This document shows positions 54,360-63,844 of a stretch of DNA of 64,000 nt, in pieces. This stretch comes from Mycobacteroides chelonae (GTDB lineage Bacteria; Actinomycetota; Actinomycetes; Mycobacteriales; Mycobacteriaceae), in assembly GCA_014204435.1 (NCBI GenBank), contig JACHLF010000001.1, positions 124,001 to 188,000 on the forward strand. Direction: 5' to 3'. A program made the position numbers and the translations under genes. How positions within the stretch are numbered: position 1 is the stretch's first letter; the number at the start of each line of letters is the position of its first letter. Under the pieces are notes generated by a model. That model ran no database searches and was not told the origin of the DNA. It saw only the letters and a program-made list of their open reading frames with translations.

Positions 54360-55160
54360 CTACTTCTGACCGGGGACCGCGGGCAGCGGGGGGAGCGAGG
54401 GCACGGGCGCCTTGCCCGGCGCGTCCTCTTCGGGAAGCAGCTTCTGATCGCCGGGATGCATGATCGTGCCGGTGGAGTTGGCGTTCTTGGGTCCGATATC
54501 GGTCACCTGCCATCCATCGCCATCTTTCTTGACGGTGACCTGCAGCACCAGTGTGGTTGCCCGAGGCTCCGGGTTCTGCACGTTCCGGGTGGTCTGGCGT
54601 GTGGTGACCACCACCTGGTAGATGCCGTTTTGCTGGGCCACCGCATCGGAGGCGATGATCTCACCCTTGGACGTCACCTGTGCCTGCAGCATGATGGCCT
54701 TGAGCAGCTTCTCGGCATCGCTGTACTTGTTCTTCAGGGGTTCGGCGGCATTCTCCTTGACGTTCTTGAAGAAGCCGTCGGGGTCCTCGAAGCTGTAGGT
54801 CAGTGACGTCATCGCGTACGCGGACGCCGCGTCGGTGGCCGCGGTACGTTCGGTGTCGCCCGAACGTGTGGCGGCGAGGGCATCGGACAACTTCTGGTAT
54901 TGCCAGCTCCCGATGATCGCACCCATGATGCCCAAGGTGAGCAGACCGAAAGTGATCCACTTCCAGATGTTGAGACCGCTGTCGCCCGCGACCGGATCCG
55001 CCTCGTGTTCAACAGCCTTGGCCCGCTTCACCGGTTTCGTCTTCGGCTCGGCCGCGGTGTCGTCTGTGGCTGTGTCGGTGGTTGGCTTGGCCTCCAGTTC
55101 CGCGAGTTCATCGGGATCTGCGTCATCCAGGGTGAGCGCACGCTCGTCGATGTCGGTCAT
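54360..55160 (-). CDS. Mce-associated membrane protein (Mas type)
   Basis: A 266-residue protein with an acidic, threonine-rich cytosolic part (about 80 residues), one membrane segment (WITFGLLTLGIMGAIIGSWQ) and an outer domain with the NTF2-like pattern of Mce-associated proteins. A tail of about 30 residues is rich in proline and charged residues. ATG 55160 overlaps the mceF stop (ATGA). Such proteins stabilise or support Mce transporters. Confidence 0.85.
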   Translation of the reverse strand: MTDIDERALTLDDADPDELAELEAKPTTDTATDDTAAEPKTKPVKRAKAVEHEADPVAGDSGLNIWKWITFGLLTLGIMGAIIGSWQYQKLSDALAATRSGDTERTAATDAASAYAMTSLTYSFEDPDGFFKNVKENAAEPLKNKYSDAEKLLKAIMLQAQVTSKGEIIASDAVAQQNGIYQVVVTTRQTTRNVQNPEPRATTLVLQVTVKKDGDGWQVTDIGPKNANSTGTIMHPGDQKLLPEEDAPGKAPVPSLPPLPAVPGQK

Positions 55161-56248
55161 GATCCATGCCTTCCTGCTGTTGCCGCTTGGGGAGCTGATG
55201 TCGGTGTGGGTGGGGTGGACGGGGTGGCGGCCGGTTGCGACGGGCGGGTTCCCGGCTGGGCCGACGCGGGCTGGGGTGCTGCGGGTTGCGGCCACTCGGG
55301 TACGCCGAGGTGGATGCGCAGCCCGCCCTGGTTGTTGAAGGTTGAATCCCAGAAATCCAGCCAGTGCCCGGCGTCCAGCTTGAGATCGCGTAGCGGCGCG
55401 ACGACCGGTTCGAGGACGGTGACGAATTCTGAGAGCGGTTCGGACAGCGCCTGAACGTAGTCGACGAGCTTATGCACGAGGTCGGTTAGCGGCTTTCCGT
55501 CACCCGCGCCGGCTTCCACGAGAGGTTCGAGTTTTTGGATCACCTGCACCAGGCTCACCAAGCCGTCCACGCTGTTCGGGATGGTCTTGGCGGATTGCTT
55601 CAGGCTGTCGCCGGCCCGAATCTCACCGAGGCCGTTGGTCAAGGTCGACACGTTGCCGATCAGCTGACCCAGATAGTGTTTGTCATCCTGCACCATCTGC
55701 GCGAACAGCCTTGTGGTGGTGGCCAACTGGTCGATGGTCTTGGTGTTGTCCACGAATCCGGCTGCCACGTTGTTCAGGGTGATCTGCAGATCGTCGGCGT
55801 TCATGGCCTGCATGAGCGCGTTGCCCTTTTGCAACAGATCGCTGACGGTGTAGACCGGTGCCGCCTTCGAGGCGGGGATCACCGCTCCATCGCCGTAGTA
55901 CGGCGCCTCGATGCGAACGGGTTTGAATTCCACGTACTGTTCTCCCGCTGCCGAGAGATTCTGAATGCTGACCTCGCTGTCGACGGGGATGGGGTAGCCG
56001 CTGTCGACGGTCATTGAGACCGCCAATCCCGTTGGTGTGGACTGAATGTTGGTGACCCTGCCCACCTTGATTCCGCGCAGGGTGACCTGCGAGGTGGACA
56101 TCAAGCCGCCCGAGCTTTCCAGCATGAGCGTCATGTGATGGGTCTTGTTGGTCGAGGCGATGTCGAGAACTCCGAAGGCCATGTAGATGGCGCCGACAAG
56201 GGAGATGATCGAGAGCACCGCGAGGGTGACCAGGACGTTGAGCCTCAT
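55157..56248 (-). CDS. mceF: Mce-family protein, MceF position
   Basis: A 363-residue protein: N-terminal membrane anchor (LVTLAVLSIISLVGAIYMAF), the MlaD/MCE domain at about 37-115 (GIKVGRVTNIQSTPTG), a helical needle-forming region and a proline/alanine-rich tail. It is the last Mce subunit of the lipid-import complex. Overlaps both neighbours by four bases. Confidence 0.9.
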   Translation of the reverse strand: MRLNVLVTLAVLSIISLVGAIYMAFGVLDIASTNKTHHMTLMLESSGGLMSTSQVTLRGIKVGRVTNIQSTPTGLAVSMTVDSGYPIPVDSEVSIQNLSAAGEQYVEFKPVRIEAPYYGDGAVIPASKAAPVYTVSDLLQKGNALMQAMNADDLQITLNNVAAGFVDNTKTIDQLATTTRLFAQMVQDDKHYLGQLIGNVSTLTNGLGEIRAGDSLKQSAKTIPNSVDGLVSLVQVIQKLEPLVEAGAGDGKPLTDLVHKLVDYVQALSEPLSEFVTVLEPVVAPLRDLKLDAGHWLDFWDSTFNNQGGLRIHLGVPEWPQPAAPQPASAQPGTRPSQPAATPSTPPTPTSAPQAATAGRHGS

Positions 56249-57279
56249 CGCACCAGCCCCATCGTCTGCATGTTCCGGATCACCGAATCGGCGCGTTCCC
56301 CTGGACTGACGCCCAGAGTGCCGTCGGGCGTCTGGATGTCGGTGACGGTGTACTTGGGGCCGCCGTCCTTGAAGAAGGGGATGATTCTGTCGCGGATGGT
56401 TCGAACCATCTTGTCGCCGAGTACCGGGATGGTGGTATCGGCGGTGGAGGCACTGTGGATGAACGGAGTGAGGTAGGACAGTATCTGCATGAGGTTCGGG
56501 TAGTCCAGGATCTGTGAGATCTGTCGCCCGAACTCGGCGCCGTAGATGATCAGATCGCTAAGGCTGAGAACCACTTTCGCCAGTGAAGGCAACTTTGTGG
56601 GACCCTCGGTGAGCAACCGTCGATACGTTCCCTTGTTGGCTCGGAAGGTCTCGCTGATGGTTTGCATGTTGGTCAGGATCTTGTTGATGGTGTCCTGGTT
56701 GTTGGATAGGTCGTTGATGATTCCGGCCAACGCACGATGAATGCGATCGAGTTCCTCCGGCGAGGGGAAGGCGCTGTTCATGTTAGCGACGGTGGTTTGC
56801 ATGGTGTTGAGGCTGCCTCCGCCGATCAGGTTCGACATGGAGCGCATGAGGTCTTCCACATTCGCGGCCGGAACCGTGTCCGCCAGCGCGATCGTGTCCC
56901 CGTTCTGCAGATGGGCGGGAACGGGATTCGTGGGCGAGATCATGGCGATGTAGATGTCTCCGAGCACGGTGGCCTGCCGGAGCTCGGCCTTGACGTTCTT
57001 CGGGAATGTGGCGCCGCCGTCGATGTCCACGTACACGACCGGCGTGGTGCCCTTGAGTTCCACCCGGTCCAGCAGACCGACCTGGACGCCGCCCGAGTCG
57101 ACCTTCGCCCGCCCGGGCAGATTCAGCACGCTGGAGAACTCGATCTTGACCCGGTACGTGTCTTTCGGGATGTAGGCGCCGGGCATGGGCATCTTGGTCG
57201 GGTCAAGCGCCTCGCTAGAGCACGCCGCGACCACAGCGAGTGCCGTGGTGAGCAGTACGGTCCGTAGGCATCGCATCAT
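56245..57279 (-). CDS. mceE: Mce-family lipoprotein, MceE position
   Basis: A 344-residue Mce protein with a lipoprotein signal, the lipobox cysteine being Cys20 (LAVVAACSS). The MCE domain follows (RVKIEFSSVLNLPGRAKVDS, GVQVGLLDRV), then long helices. MceE subunits are the lipoprotein members of these operons. ATG 57279 overlaps the mceD stop. Confidence 0.92.
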   Translation of the reverse strand: MMRCLRTVLLTTALAVVAACSSEALDPTKMPMPGAYIPKDTYRVKIEFSSVLNLPGRAKVDSGGVQVGLLDRVELKGTTPVVYVDIDGGATFPKNVKAELRQATVLGDIYIAMISPTNPVPAHLQNGDTIALADTVPAANVEDLMRSMSNLIGGGSLNTMQTTVANMNSAFPSPEELDRIHRALAGIINDLSNNQDTINKILTNMQTISETFRANKGTYRRLLTEGPTKLPSLAKVVLSLSDLIIYGAEFGRQISQILDYPNLMQILSYLTPFIHSASTADTTIPVLGDKMVRTIRDRIIPFFKDGGPKYTVTDIQTPDGTLGVSPGERADSVIRNMQTMGLVR

Positions 57280-58523
57280 GACAGTGCCGCTCCCATGATC
57301 AGGTTCGTCAAGCCGAGCGTCACCGGGTCAGAGGCGGTGCCGGGCGCGCAGGCGGCCTGGGAGCCGGGGGTGTTGCGGTCGCGCAGATTCTGGCAGATAG
57401 CACTGGCCTGCTCGGGTGAGATGGCAATGCGCGGAGGTACATAGGTGACGTTGTGGGTCTTGGTGTTGGGCAGATAGACGTCATCGGCCAGCCAATTGAT
57501 CATGGGTGGCAAGGTGTTGAAGAACGTCAGGATGTGCGGGGTGTACGCATTGAGGATGTCGCGTATCCAGGGCACCAGTTTGTCGAAGACGTTCTTGTAC
57601 AGCCGGCCGGCCGCGCGCTGCACCATGCCGTTCAGTATCGGAAGAATGGTTGTCAAGTAGTCAAGACCGCTGGCGAAGTTGTCGGAGATGCCCGCGATCA
57701 ACCGAGCCACGTCGGGCAGCGACTTGACCACACCCGAGAACTCATTCCAGTACTGCAGCCAGTTCGACGTGACGATAGCGCTGTTCTCGAACAGCTGCCG
57801 GTAGTCCGCGTCGGCCTTGTATGAGTCGCCCACCATGGCGGTGAGGTTGTTGAGCATCTCCTTGAACCCGGGGCCGACACCGTCAAGGGATCTGGCCGCC
57901 CCCTTGAGGGTCTTGTTGAGTGCCTGCACGCCGGGCGAGTTCGCCGGATCCTGCCCTGGTGCCGCCTGCATCAACGTGTCGGCGAGCTGGCCGATGGCAG
58001 AGAACGATTCGGTGACGGTGACCGGTGTTCTGGTGTTCTCCGTCGAGATGCATTGATCTCCGGCAAATTTGGGGCCTTCGCTCCATGATCGGGTGAGTTC
58101 GATGCTGCGATTGGTGATCACCGACTGCGAGTAACTGGCGGCGCCCACATCGGCGGGCAGCTCCATATCTTCTGGGATCTGGAAGTCGACCTGAACATGA
58201 TCGGTCTTGTTGGCGACCTCCGTCACCGTCCCGATCTCGACACCAAGGAGCAAAACCTTGTTGCCCTTGTACAAACCGGACCCGTCCCGGAAATTGGCAC
58301 AGAGCGCTCGGGTGTTGTCCAGCAGCGGGATATGGGCATTTCCCAGATACGGCATCACGAGGTTTTTGACCGCGGGGAAGAGGGTGCGCGCGCCGAAGAT
58401 TCCGGCGGTGGCCACCACCGCAACGAGCAGCAGGGCGATGACGCTCACCGATCCCGCGCGCGCGGCGGGCCGCATTGCCGCGAGGCGGTTCGCGATGTTC
58501 TGAATGAGTAATGGCTGTGTCAT
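57276..58523 (-). CDS. mceD: Mce-family protein, MceD position
   Basis: A 415-residue Mce protein. A membrane segment (VSVIALLLVAVVATAGIFGA) and the MCE domain (YKGNKVLLLGVEIGTVTEVA) are clear, then a helical region and a C-terminal cysteine-bearing part. ATG 58523 (MTQPLLIQN) is chosen, eight bases after the mceC stop; upstream in-frame starts run into mceC. Confidence 0.9.
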   Translation of the reverse strand: MTQPLLIQNIANRLAAMRPAARAGSVSVIALLLVAVVATAGIFGARTLFPAVKNLVMPYLGNAHIPLLDNTRALCANFRDGSGLYKGNKVLLLGVEIGTVTEVANKTDHVQVDFQIPEDMELPADVGAASYSQSVITNRSIELTRSWSEGPKFAGDQCISTENTRTPVTVTESFSAIGQLADTLMQAAPGQDPANSPGVQALNKTLKGAARSLDGVGPGFKEMLNNLTAMVGDSYKADADYRQLFENSAIVTSNWLQYWNEFSGVVKSLPDVARLIAGISDNFASGLDYLTTILPILNGMVQRAAGRLYKNVFDKLVPWIRDILNAYTPHILTFFNTLPPMINWLADDVYLPNTKTHNVTYVPPRIAISPEQASAICQNLRDRNTPGSQAACAPGTASDPVTLGLTNLIMGAALS

Positions 58524-58531
58524 CAAGGGCC

Positions 58532-59560
58532 TCAACAGAATCTGAAGAAGTGCGGTAGGCAGACGTCTTGTCCGGGGATCACTCGATCGTTCTCGTTGAT
58601 GGTGATGCCGTTGCCACTGAGCATGGGCAAGACAATCCCGACGAGTTGGCCCCATTGCTCGGCGGCTTTGCCGAGTTTCTCGGGGTATTTGGTGAGGGTG
58701 TCGACGATGTCGTCCAGGCCGTTGAGCATCGGTTCGTAGTCGCGCGCATACGCCGTGAAGAATCGGTTCACGAGCCTAAAAAGATCCCGCAGCAGGACAA
58801 AGACCTCGATCAGGTCGGTCGTGGAAGTGCTGTACTTGGCGCCGAGTTTGGACAACATCGTGACGATGCTGGCGAGCTGTTCCTTGCCCGTCTTGAACGC
58901 CCGGAGGTACTCGTTCGCGTAGTTCAGTGTGGCGTGGAAGTCCTCGGTGGTCGGTGCGAGCGCGCTGATGAGCGACTGAGACGAGGTGAAGAAGTCGCGT
59001 AAACCAGGGGGGTATTTGTCGACAGCGTGTGCGACTTCCATCAGGCTGTCGTGGATGACCTTGGCATCAACCTTCTGCACCACGGGGGTGAACTTCTGGA
59101 ACAGCTCGTTGATCTCGAAGGGGACACTCGTGCGTTCGGGCGGGATGGGTGCGTTTCCTAGGGGTGCATCGCCTTCGGGGTACAGGGCCAGATAGTGCCC
59201 GCCCAGCGGGGTGAGCATCCGGATGTCGGCACGCGACTCCGATCCGACCGGAACCGAGTGATCCACCGTAAAGGTGGCCTTTACCAAGGATTTATCGATA
59301 CTCACGGTCGATACCTTGCCCACCGAGATACCGGCGATTCGGACATCGTCGCCGGCGCGCAGCCCACCCGAGGCCCGAAGGTGAAGCGCATAGGTCTTCA
59401 TGCCGCTGGTGTTGACGAAGGCCACCCCGGTGGCGGCCAATACCGAGGCGATGACGAGGACGCCGATGAGTCCGTTGCTGCGATTGCGCTTGGCCGCCTG
59501 GTGTTCATCGAGGATCGGATTGTTTTTCGCGAAAATTCGCTTCAGCGCATTCACTTGCAT
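58532..59560 (-). CDS. mceC: Mce-family protein, MceC position
   Basis: A 342-residue Mce protein with membrane anchor near 30-50 (GLIGVLVIASVLAATGVAFV) and MCE domain (GDDVRIAGISVGKVSTVSID). ATG 59560 overlaps the end of mceB by ten bases. It keeps the FRFC end common for MceC. Confidence 0.9.
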   Translation of the reverse strand: MQVNALKRIFAKNNPILDEHQAAKRNRSNGLIGVLVIASVLAATGVAFVNTSGMKTYALHLRASGGLRAGDDVRIAGISVGKVSTVSIDKSLVKATFTVDHSVPVGSESRADIRMLTPLGGHYLALYPEGDAPLGNAPIPPERTSVPFEINELFQKFTPVVQKVDAKVIHDSLMEVAHAVDKYPPGLRDFFTSSQSLISALAPTTEDFHATLNYANEYLRAFKTGKEQLASIVTMLSKLGAKYSTSTTDLIEVFVLLRDLFRLVNRFFTAYARDYEPMLNGLDDIVDTLTKYPEKLGKAAEQWGQLVGIVLPMLSGNGITINENDRVIPGQDVCLPHFFRFC

Positions 59561-60564
59561 ACCACCAGGTCTTGACTGGCGAAGGACACCTCGCCGATAC
59601 CAGGCAGCTTCACCATGCCGTTCTTGCACTCGAATGCGGTCGGAGGCGCGGTCTTCTCCTCGATCAAGGCATCGCGCATGCCCTGAACGAGGTCGGGGAT
59701 CAACGACAGGCCGGCCATGATGGTCGGGGTGCCCGGAGTGGTTCGGCTCGCCACGTCGTAGAGGGGTAGTTGAGCGCCGTCGACCGTGTTCTCGATGTAC
59801 CGCAGCAGGCTGACCGAATGGCGAAGCACCGGTAGTGCATCCCTACCGGCCCTGTTGAACTCGTCGGCCTGCTTCTCGAAGGGTTCCAGCACGTCGTTGA
59901 GGTCGTTGATCAGATAGAACAACGCATCCGAGGTGCCGCCCAGCTCCTTGGAGATGTCACCCAGATTCGTGATGATGGTCTGCAAGGCGGCCTGGCGATC
60001 GACCGAGAGCTTCAGCACGGCATCGATATCCCGCAGGATCGGTCCGATACCGCGCTGATCCCCCTGGATGAGTTGCAGAATGTTCTGCGTGAGCCTGTTG
60101 AACTGGGCGGGATCGAGCGTTTCGAAGACAGGTCGAAAACCGTTGAACAACTTGGCAATGTCGAACGAGGGGATGGTCTGCCCGAGCGGTATGGTGGCGC
60201 CGGCTGCCAGAGGTGCACTGGGCCTTGGTGCCTGAGCGATTTCAACGTACCGCTGTCCGACGAGCGACTGGTATCGGATCGCGACGGTGGTGTTCTGGTA
60301 CAGGGGATGGTCGGTCAGCACATTGAATGTCACCCGGGCGTTCTTGCCGTCGAGGTGAATCTTTTCGACCTTGCCGACCTGCACTCCGGAGATGCGTACA
60401 TCGTTGCCGATGATCAATCCCGAGGCGTCGGTGAACAACGCGTCGAAGCGCCGCACCGGTCCGTTCACCGGCGTGCGCAGCGCGTTCACGATGATCAGGG
60501 TGAGCACCACCGCGACCGCGACAACGGCGGCCAGGCCGGTCATCAGCAGCGCGATCCGCTTCAT
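59551..60564 (-). CDS. mceB: Mce-family protein, MceB position
   Basis: A 337-residue Mce protein: anchor near 5-28, then DALFTDASGLIIGNDVRISG and VQVGKVEKIHLDGKNARVTF of the MCE domain, helical part, and a C-terminal cysteine pair (AFECKNG, LVVCK). ATG 60564 overlaps the mceA stop (ATGA). Confidence 0.92.
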   Translation of the reverse strand: MKRIALLMTGLAAVVAVAVVLTLIIVNALRTPVNGPVRRFDALFTDASGLIIGNDVRISGVQVGKVEKIHLDGKNARVTFNVLTDHPLYQNTTVAIRYQSLVGQRYVEIAQAPRPSAPLAAGATIPLGQTIPSFDIAKLFNGFRPVFETLDPAQFNRLTQNILQLIQGDQRGIGPILRDIDAVLKLSVDRQAALQTIITNLGDISKELGGTSDALFYLINDLNDVLEPFEKQADEFNRAGRDALPVLRHSVSLLRYIENTVDGAQLPLYDVASRTTPGTPTIMAGLSLIPDLVQGMRDALIEEKTAPPTAFECKNGMVKLPGIGEVSFASQDLVVCK

Positions 60565-61649
60565 CGCTGTCCTCCAGAGATCGGCTCGGCTGCAGACCCC
60601 GCGGGCGCGGCCGAGGACGTAGCTTGACCGTCGGGCGCCATCGGCAATGCCGCGCCGAGACCGGGCGCGGTGTCCATGATCAGCTGGACATTCAGGCGCA
60701 CCTTGCCGTTGTCGACGGGGAACGCCGCGGTGGTGCGGTCCAGCAGGCCATTGAGCCTGTCGAAAGCGGGGGAGAGGCTGCCCAGGAAGTAGGTGCACGG
60801 AATGGCCAGATCCAGGACCGACCGAATCAACGGAACGGCCCAGTCGTTGTTGTCGCGGAAGCCGTCACCGGCCACCCTCAGCAGATCCGACAATGAATCG
60901 AGCGCGGCGGTCGCCCGCTCGGTGTTGCCGGGTCCCACCATGAAGTCCAGCCCGTCCAACAGCTTGTTGGCCGACCCGATGACCGGGGTGAAGTCGTTGG
61001 TGCCCTCGATCATCGAGGCCATCACGGCCAGGGTCTTGGAGAAGGGCACGGTCTGGGAGTCGGCGATCATCGCGAACAGATCCCAGAAAGACCTCACCAC
61101 AGGAGCAGTCAGGTCGGCGTGGCGTTCGAATGTCGCGATGATCGCGTTGAATTCGCGAGTGTCCAGAATCGCGCCGAGTCGCTGGCCCATCCGCAGGAAC
61201 CCGGTGATGGACGCTGCCTTGACGTCGGTGCTGATCTCCAGCACGCCACCGGGTTTCAGTGGTTCGCCGACGCCACGGCTGACGAGCTCGACGGCCGCAG
61301 TGCCGAAGATGTTCGATGATGTGAACTGCGCCTTGGTATCTGACGCGAGCGCCTTGGCCTGCCGGCCATCGAGGATCACCGTCATCCGCTGCTTGTTGTA
61401 TCCGGTGGTTTGCAGAGACTTGACCTGTCCGATGTTGTAGCCGCGGTACTTGACCTCGCCGCCGGGACCCATGCCCTCACCGATGGTGTTGGTGATGAGG
61501 GTGAGTTCGAAAGGTTCTCCGTAACTGCCGATTCCGGACTGGTAGAGTGAATAGCCGCCTGCGGCGACCACCAGTGCCAGGACGAGCCCTCGGACTTTGA
61601 GGGCGGCCGGACCTGCTGACCGCCCACTCGGATCTTTGTAGATGGCCAC
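60561..61649 (-). CDS. mceA: Mce-family protein, MceA position
   Basis: A 362-residue Mce protein. The anchor is near 20-36 (GLVLALVVAAGGYSLYQSGI) and the MCE domain has GGEVKYRGYNIGQVKSLQTT. The proline/alanine tail is short. Start GTG 61649, three bases after the yrbEB stop. It is not close enough by eye to any one of the mce1-mce4 sets to name the operon. Confidence 0.9.
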   Translation of the reverse strand: MAIYKDPSGRSAGPAALKVRGLVLALVVAAGGYSLYQSGIGSYGEPFELTLITNTIGEGMGPGGEVKYRGYNIGQVKSLQTTGYNKQRMTVILDGRQAKALASDTKAQFTSSNIFGTAAVELVSRGVGEPLKPGGVLEISTDVKAASITGFLRMGQRLGAILDTREFNAIIATFERHADLTAPVVRSFWDLFAMIADSQTVPFSKTLAVMASMIEGTNDFTPVIGSANKLLDGLDFMVGPGNTERATAALDSLSDLLRVAGDGFRDNNDWAVPLIRSVLDLAIPCTYFLGSLSPAFDRLNGLLDRTTAAFPVDNGKVRLNVQLIMDTAPGLGAALPMAPDGQATSSAAPAGSAAEPISGGQR

Positions 61650-61652
61650 CTG

Positions 61653-62531
61653 TTACCCCGATATTTGAATTCCAGGATTGTTGCCCCAGAAGAGCAACGT
61701 GAGGAGCATGTCGAACAGGACGATCGCGACCAGTGATGCCCGGATGGCGCGGCCGGAGGCCATGCCCACGCCCTCGGGGCCGCCGCCGGCGTAGTACCCC
61801 TGATAGCACTGGATGGCGATGATGATGACGACGAACACCACGGCCTTGATGACCGAATAGAGCACGTCGATGGGATGGACAAACGAGTCGAAGTAGTGCT
61901 TGTAGACGCCCTGCGACTGGTTGTGGACGTAGAACACCATCAACGCGCAGGACCCGTAGGCCAGCAGCAGGGTCAACACGTAGAGCGGGACGATGATGAT
62001 GATTCCGGCGATCACCCGGGTGGTGACCACGAACGGGATGGACCGGATGCCCTGCGCCTCCAGCGCGTCGATCTCCTCGGAGATGCGCATGGCGCCGATC
62101 TCTGCGGTCATCCGGCATCCCGCTTGGGCGGCAAAGCCGATCGCGGCGATCATCGGCGCCATTTCCCGGGTGTTCACGTACGCCGAGATGAATCCGGTGA
62201 GCGATCCCATGCCGACCATGTCCAGGGTCGAGAAGCCCACGATGCCGACCGATGCCCCGACGGCCACACCCATGAACACCAGCACGCCGATGACCCCGCC
62301 GCCGACGATGATCGAGCCGTTGCCCCACGTCATGTCGACCAGCAGGACGCCGGTTTGGCGTCGATAGCGCTTGAGTGTCTGAGGGATGGCGGCCAACACC
62401 AGGCCGACGAAAGTGATGTGGTGGCCGAGATGTTCGGCCGAGCCGCCTGCGCTCTTGGTGAAGTTCCAGATGGACCGCGCGGCCCCGGGAAGTTCGTCCG
62501 GGAAGTACCGTGAGGGACGGGAGGTGGACAT
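61653..62531 (-). CDS. yrbEB: YrbE/MlaE-family permease B
   Basis: A 292-residue membrane permease of the MlaE family. It has about five or six membrane segments and the MlaE motif EIDALEAQGIRSIPFVVTTR. Together with YrbEA it forms the inner-membrane pore of the Mce system, driven by an MceG ATPase encoded elsewhere. ATG 62531 lies two bases after the yrbEA stop. Confidence 0.93.
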   Translation of the reverse strand: MSTSRPSRYFPDELPGAARSIWNFTKSAGGSAEHLGHHITFVGLVLAAIPQTLKRYRRQTGVLLVDMTWGNGSIIVGGGVIGVLVFMGVAVGASVGIVGFSTLDMVGMGSLTGFISAYVNTREMAPMIAAIGFAAQAGCRMTAEIGAMRISEEIDALEAQGIRSIPFVVTTRVIAGIIIIVPLYVLTLLLAYGSCALMVFYVHNQSQGVYKHYFDSFVHPIDVLYSVIKAVVFVVIIIAIQCYQGYYAGGGPEGVGMASGRAIRASLVAIVLFDMLLTLLFWGNNPGIQISG

Positions 62532-62533
62532 GA

Positions 62534-63496
62534 TCAGCCCACCTTCGACGGCATGAACATCGCGACGATTTGAGTGATCACGGTGTTGAGCACCATGACG
62601 GTGACCACGCCGATGACCACGGTGGCGTTGACGGTATCGGCGACACCGCGCGCGCCGCCCTTGGTCTCCAGACCACGTTGGCACGCCACCAAAATGACCA
62701 CCACACCGAACAGCCAGGTCTTGAGAACCGCCATGGTGACATCGTTGACGTTGGCGAAGGCGGCGAAGGAGGACAGGTAGCTGCCCGGGGTGCCGCCCTG
62801 GAAACCGACGTTGACCAGATATCCGGCGAAGATCCCCACGAAGATGATGAAGATGCACAGCAGCGGCGAGACGAAAAGGATTGCCGCCAGGCGCGGAGTC
62901 ACCAGCCGCTGCACCGGGTTGACACCCATAACGCGCATGGCATCGACCTCCTCGCGGATGCTTCGCGCACCCAGGTCAGTGGCGACCGCCGAACCGGCCG
63001 CGCCGCCGAGAAGGAGGGCGGCGACGATCGGTGCCCCCTGCTGGATCACTCCGAGGCCGCCCGCGGCACCGGAGATCGACGAGGCTCCGACCTGCGAGAT
63101 GATGCTGCCTGCCTGCACGGCGACAATTACGCCGAACGGGATTGACACCAGAATCGCCGGGACAACGGTGACGGTCAGGATGAACCAGGACTGGATCACG
63201 GTGTCTTGCCATGGGTGGCGCAGACGGATGATGTCGCTTATGAGAAATGCGAAGGACTGCGCGACAAGGTCGACATACCGACCGAGCGTCTTCAACATCG
63301 AATCGGTTTGAGAGACCACATATTCGATGGGGCGTTTGGCCAGTCGCGGTGCCCGATCCGGTAGCTGGAACGCCCCGCCCCGTGCAGAAGCGTCTGTTCT
63401 CCCGGCTTCAGGTTTGCTACCGGATTCGGTGACCGGCGATTCGGGCCACTCTTGGTGGGTGGGTCCCATACGCACCCCGGCCGCCACCTGACTCAT
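62534..63496 (-). CDS. yrbEA: YrbE/MlaE-family permease A
   Basis: A 320-residue MlaE-type permease. The motif REEVDAMRVMGVNPVQRLVT and the membrane segments are typical. Unlike many YrbEA proteins it has about 60 extra polar residues before the permease domain. ATG 63496 is used; ATG 63469 would shorten this head. It opens the mce operon. Confidence 0.9.
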   Translation of the reverse strand: MSQVAAGVRMGPTHQEWPESPVTESGSKPEAGRTDASARGGAFQLPDRAPRLAKRPIEYVVSQTDSMLKTLGRYVDLVAQSFAFLISDIIRLRHPWQDTVIQSWFILTVTVVPAILVSIPFGVIVAVQAGSIISQVGASSISGAAGGLGVIQQGAPIVAALLLGGAAGSAVATDLGARSIREEVDAMRVMGVNPVQRLVTPRLAAILFVSPLLCIFIIFVGIFAGYLVNVGFQGGTPGSYLSSFAAFANVNDVTMAVLKTWLFGVVVILVACQRGLETKGGARGVADTVNATVVIGVVTVMVLNTVITQIVAMFMPSKVG

Positions 63497-63844
63497 GGCT
63501 GAGTTCAACAGCGGCTCCTTTGGCTTCGCATTCCCGGGTTGAGCTGGCACAACGGCCCGGTATTTCTCTTTGCGTAACAACAGGTAACTAGTACTCTGAA
63601 TCACATCTGGTGGCCTAGTGTGGTGTAGGTCATGGCCTGTGTCAAGTGCGGTGTTGCCGCACTTGGCGGTTAGCAGCCGCATGCCCCGCACGTAGGCATA
63701 TGTCGTGCCACCCGGTCTGGGCGGTGTCACAGCGAGGGCGTCGGAGGTCCCGGACACCCCAATCTCGGCAATTTACTGACTCGGTAGTCAGATTATTGGC
63801 TAGGCAGAGGCTAGCGGAGGTTCATGATCGTGGGACGCGAATTG
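63497..63844 (-). promoter_or_regulatory. mce operon upstream region with palindrome and GTAAC repeats
   Basis: No gene is seen here. CTGACT-CGGT-AGTCAG at 63776-63791 is a perfect inverted repeat, lying between the TetR gene end and yrbEA. GTAAC occurs at 63574-63578 and 63584-63588, one helical turn apart, like the direct repeats bound by OmpR-type regulators such as MtrA. Either could set mce expression. Confidence 0.55.
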
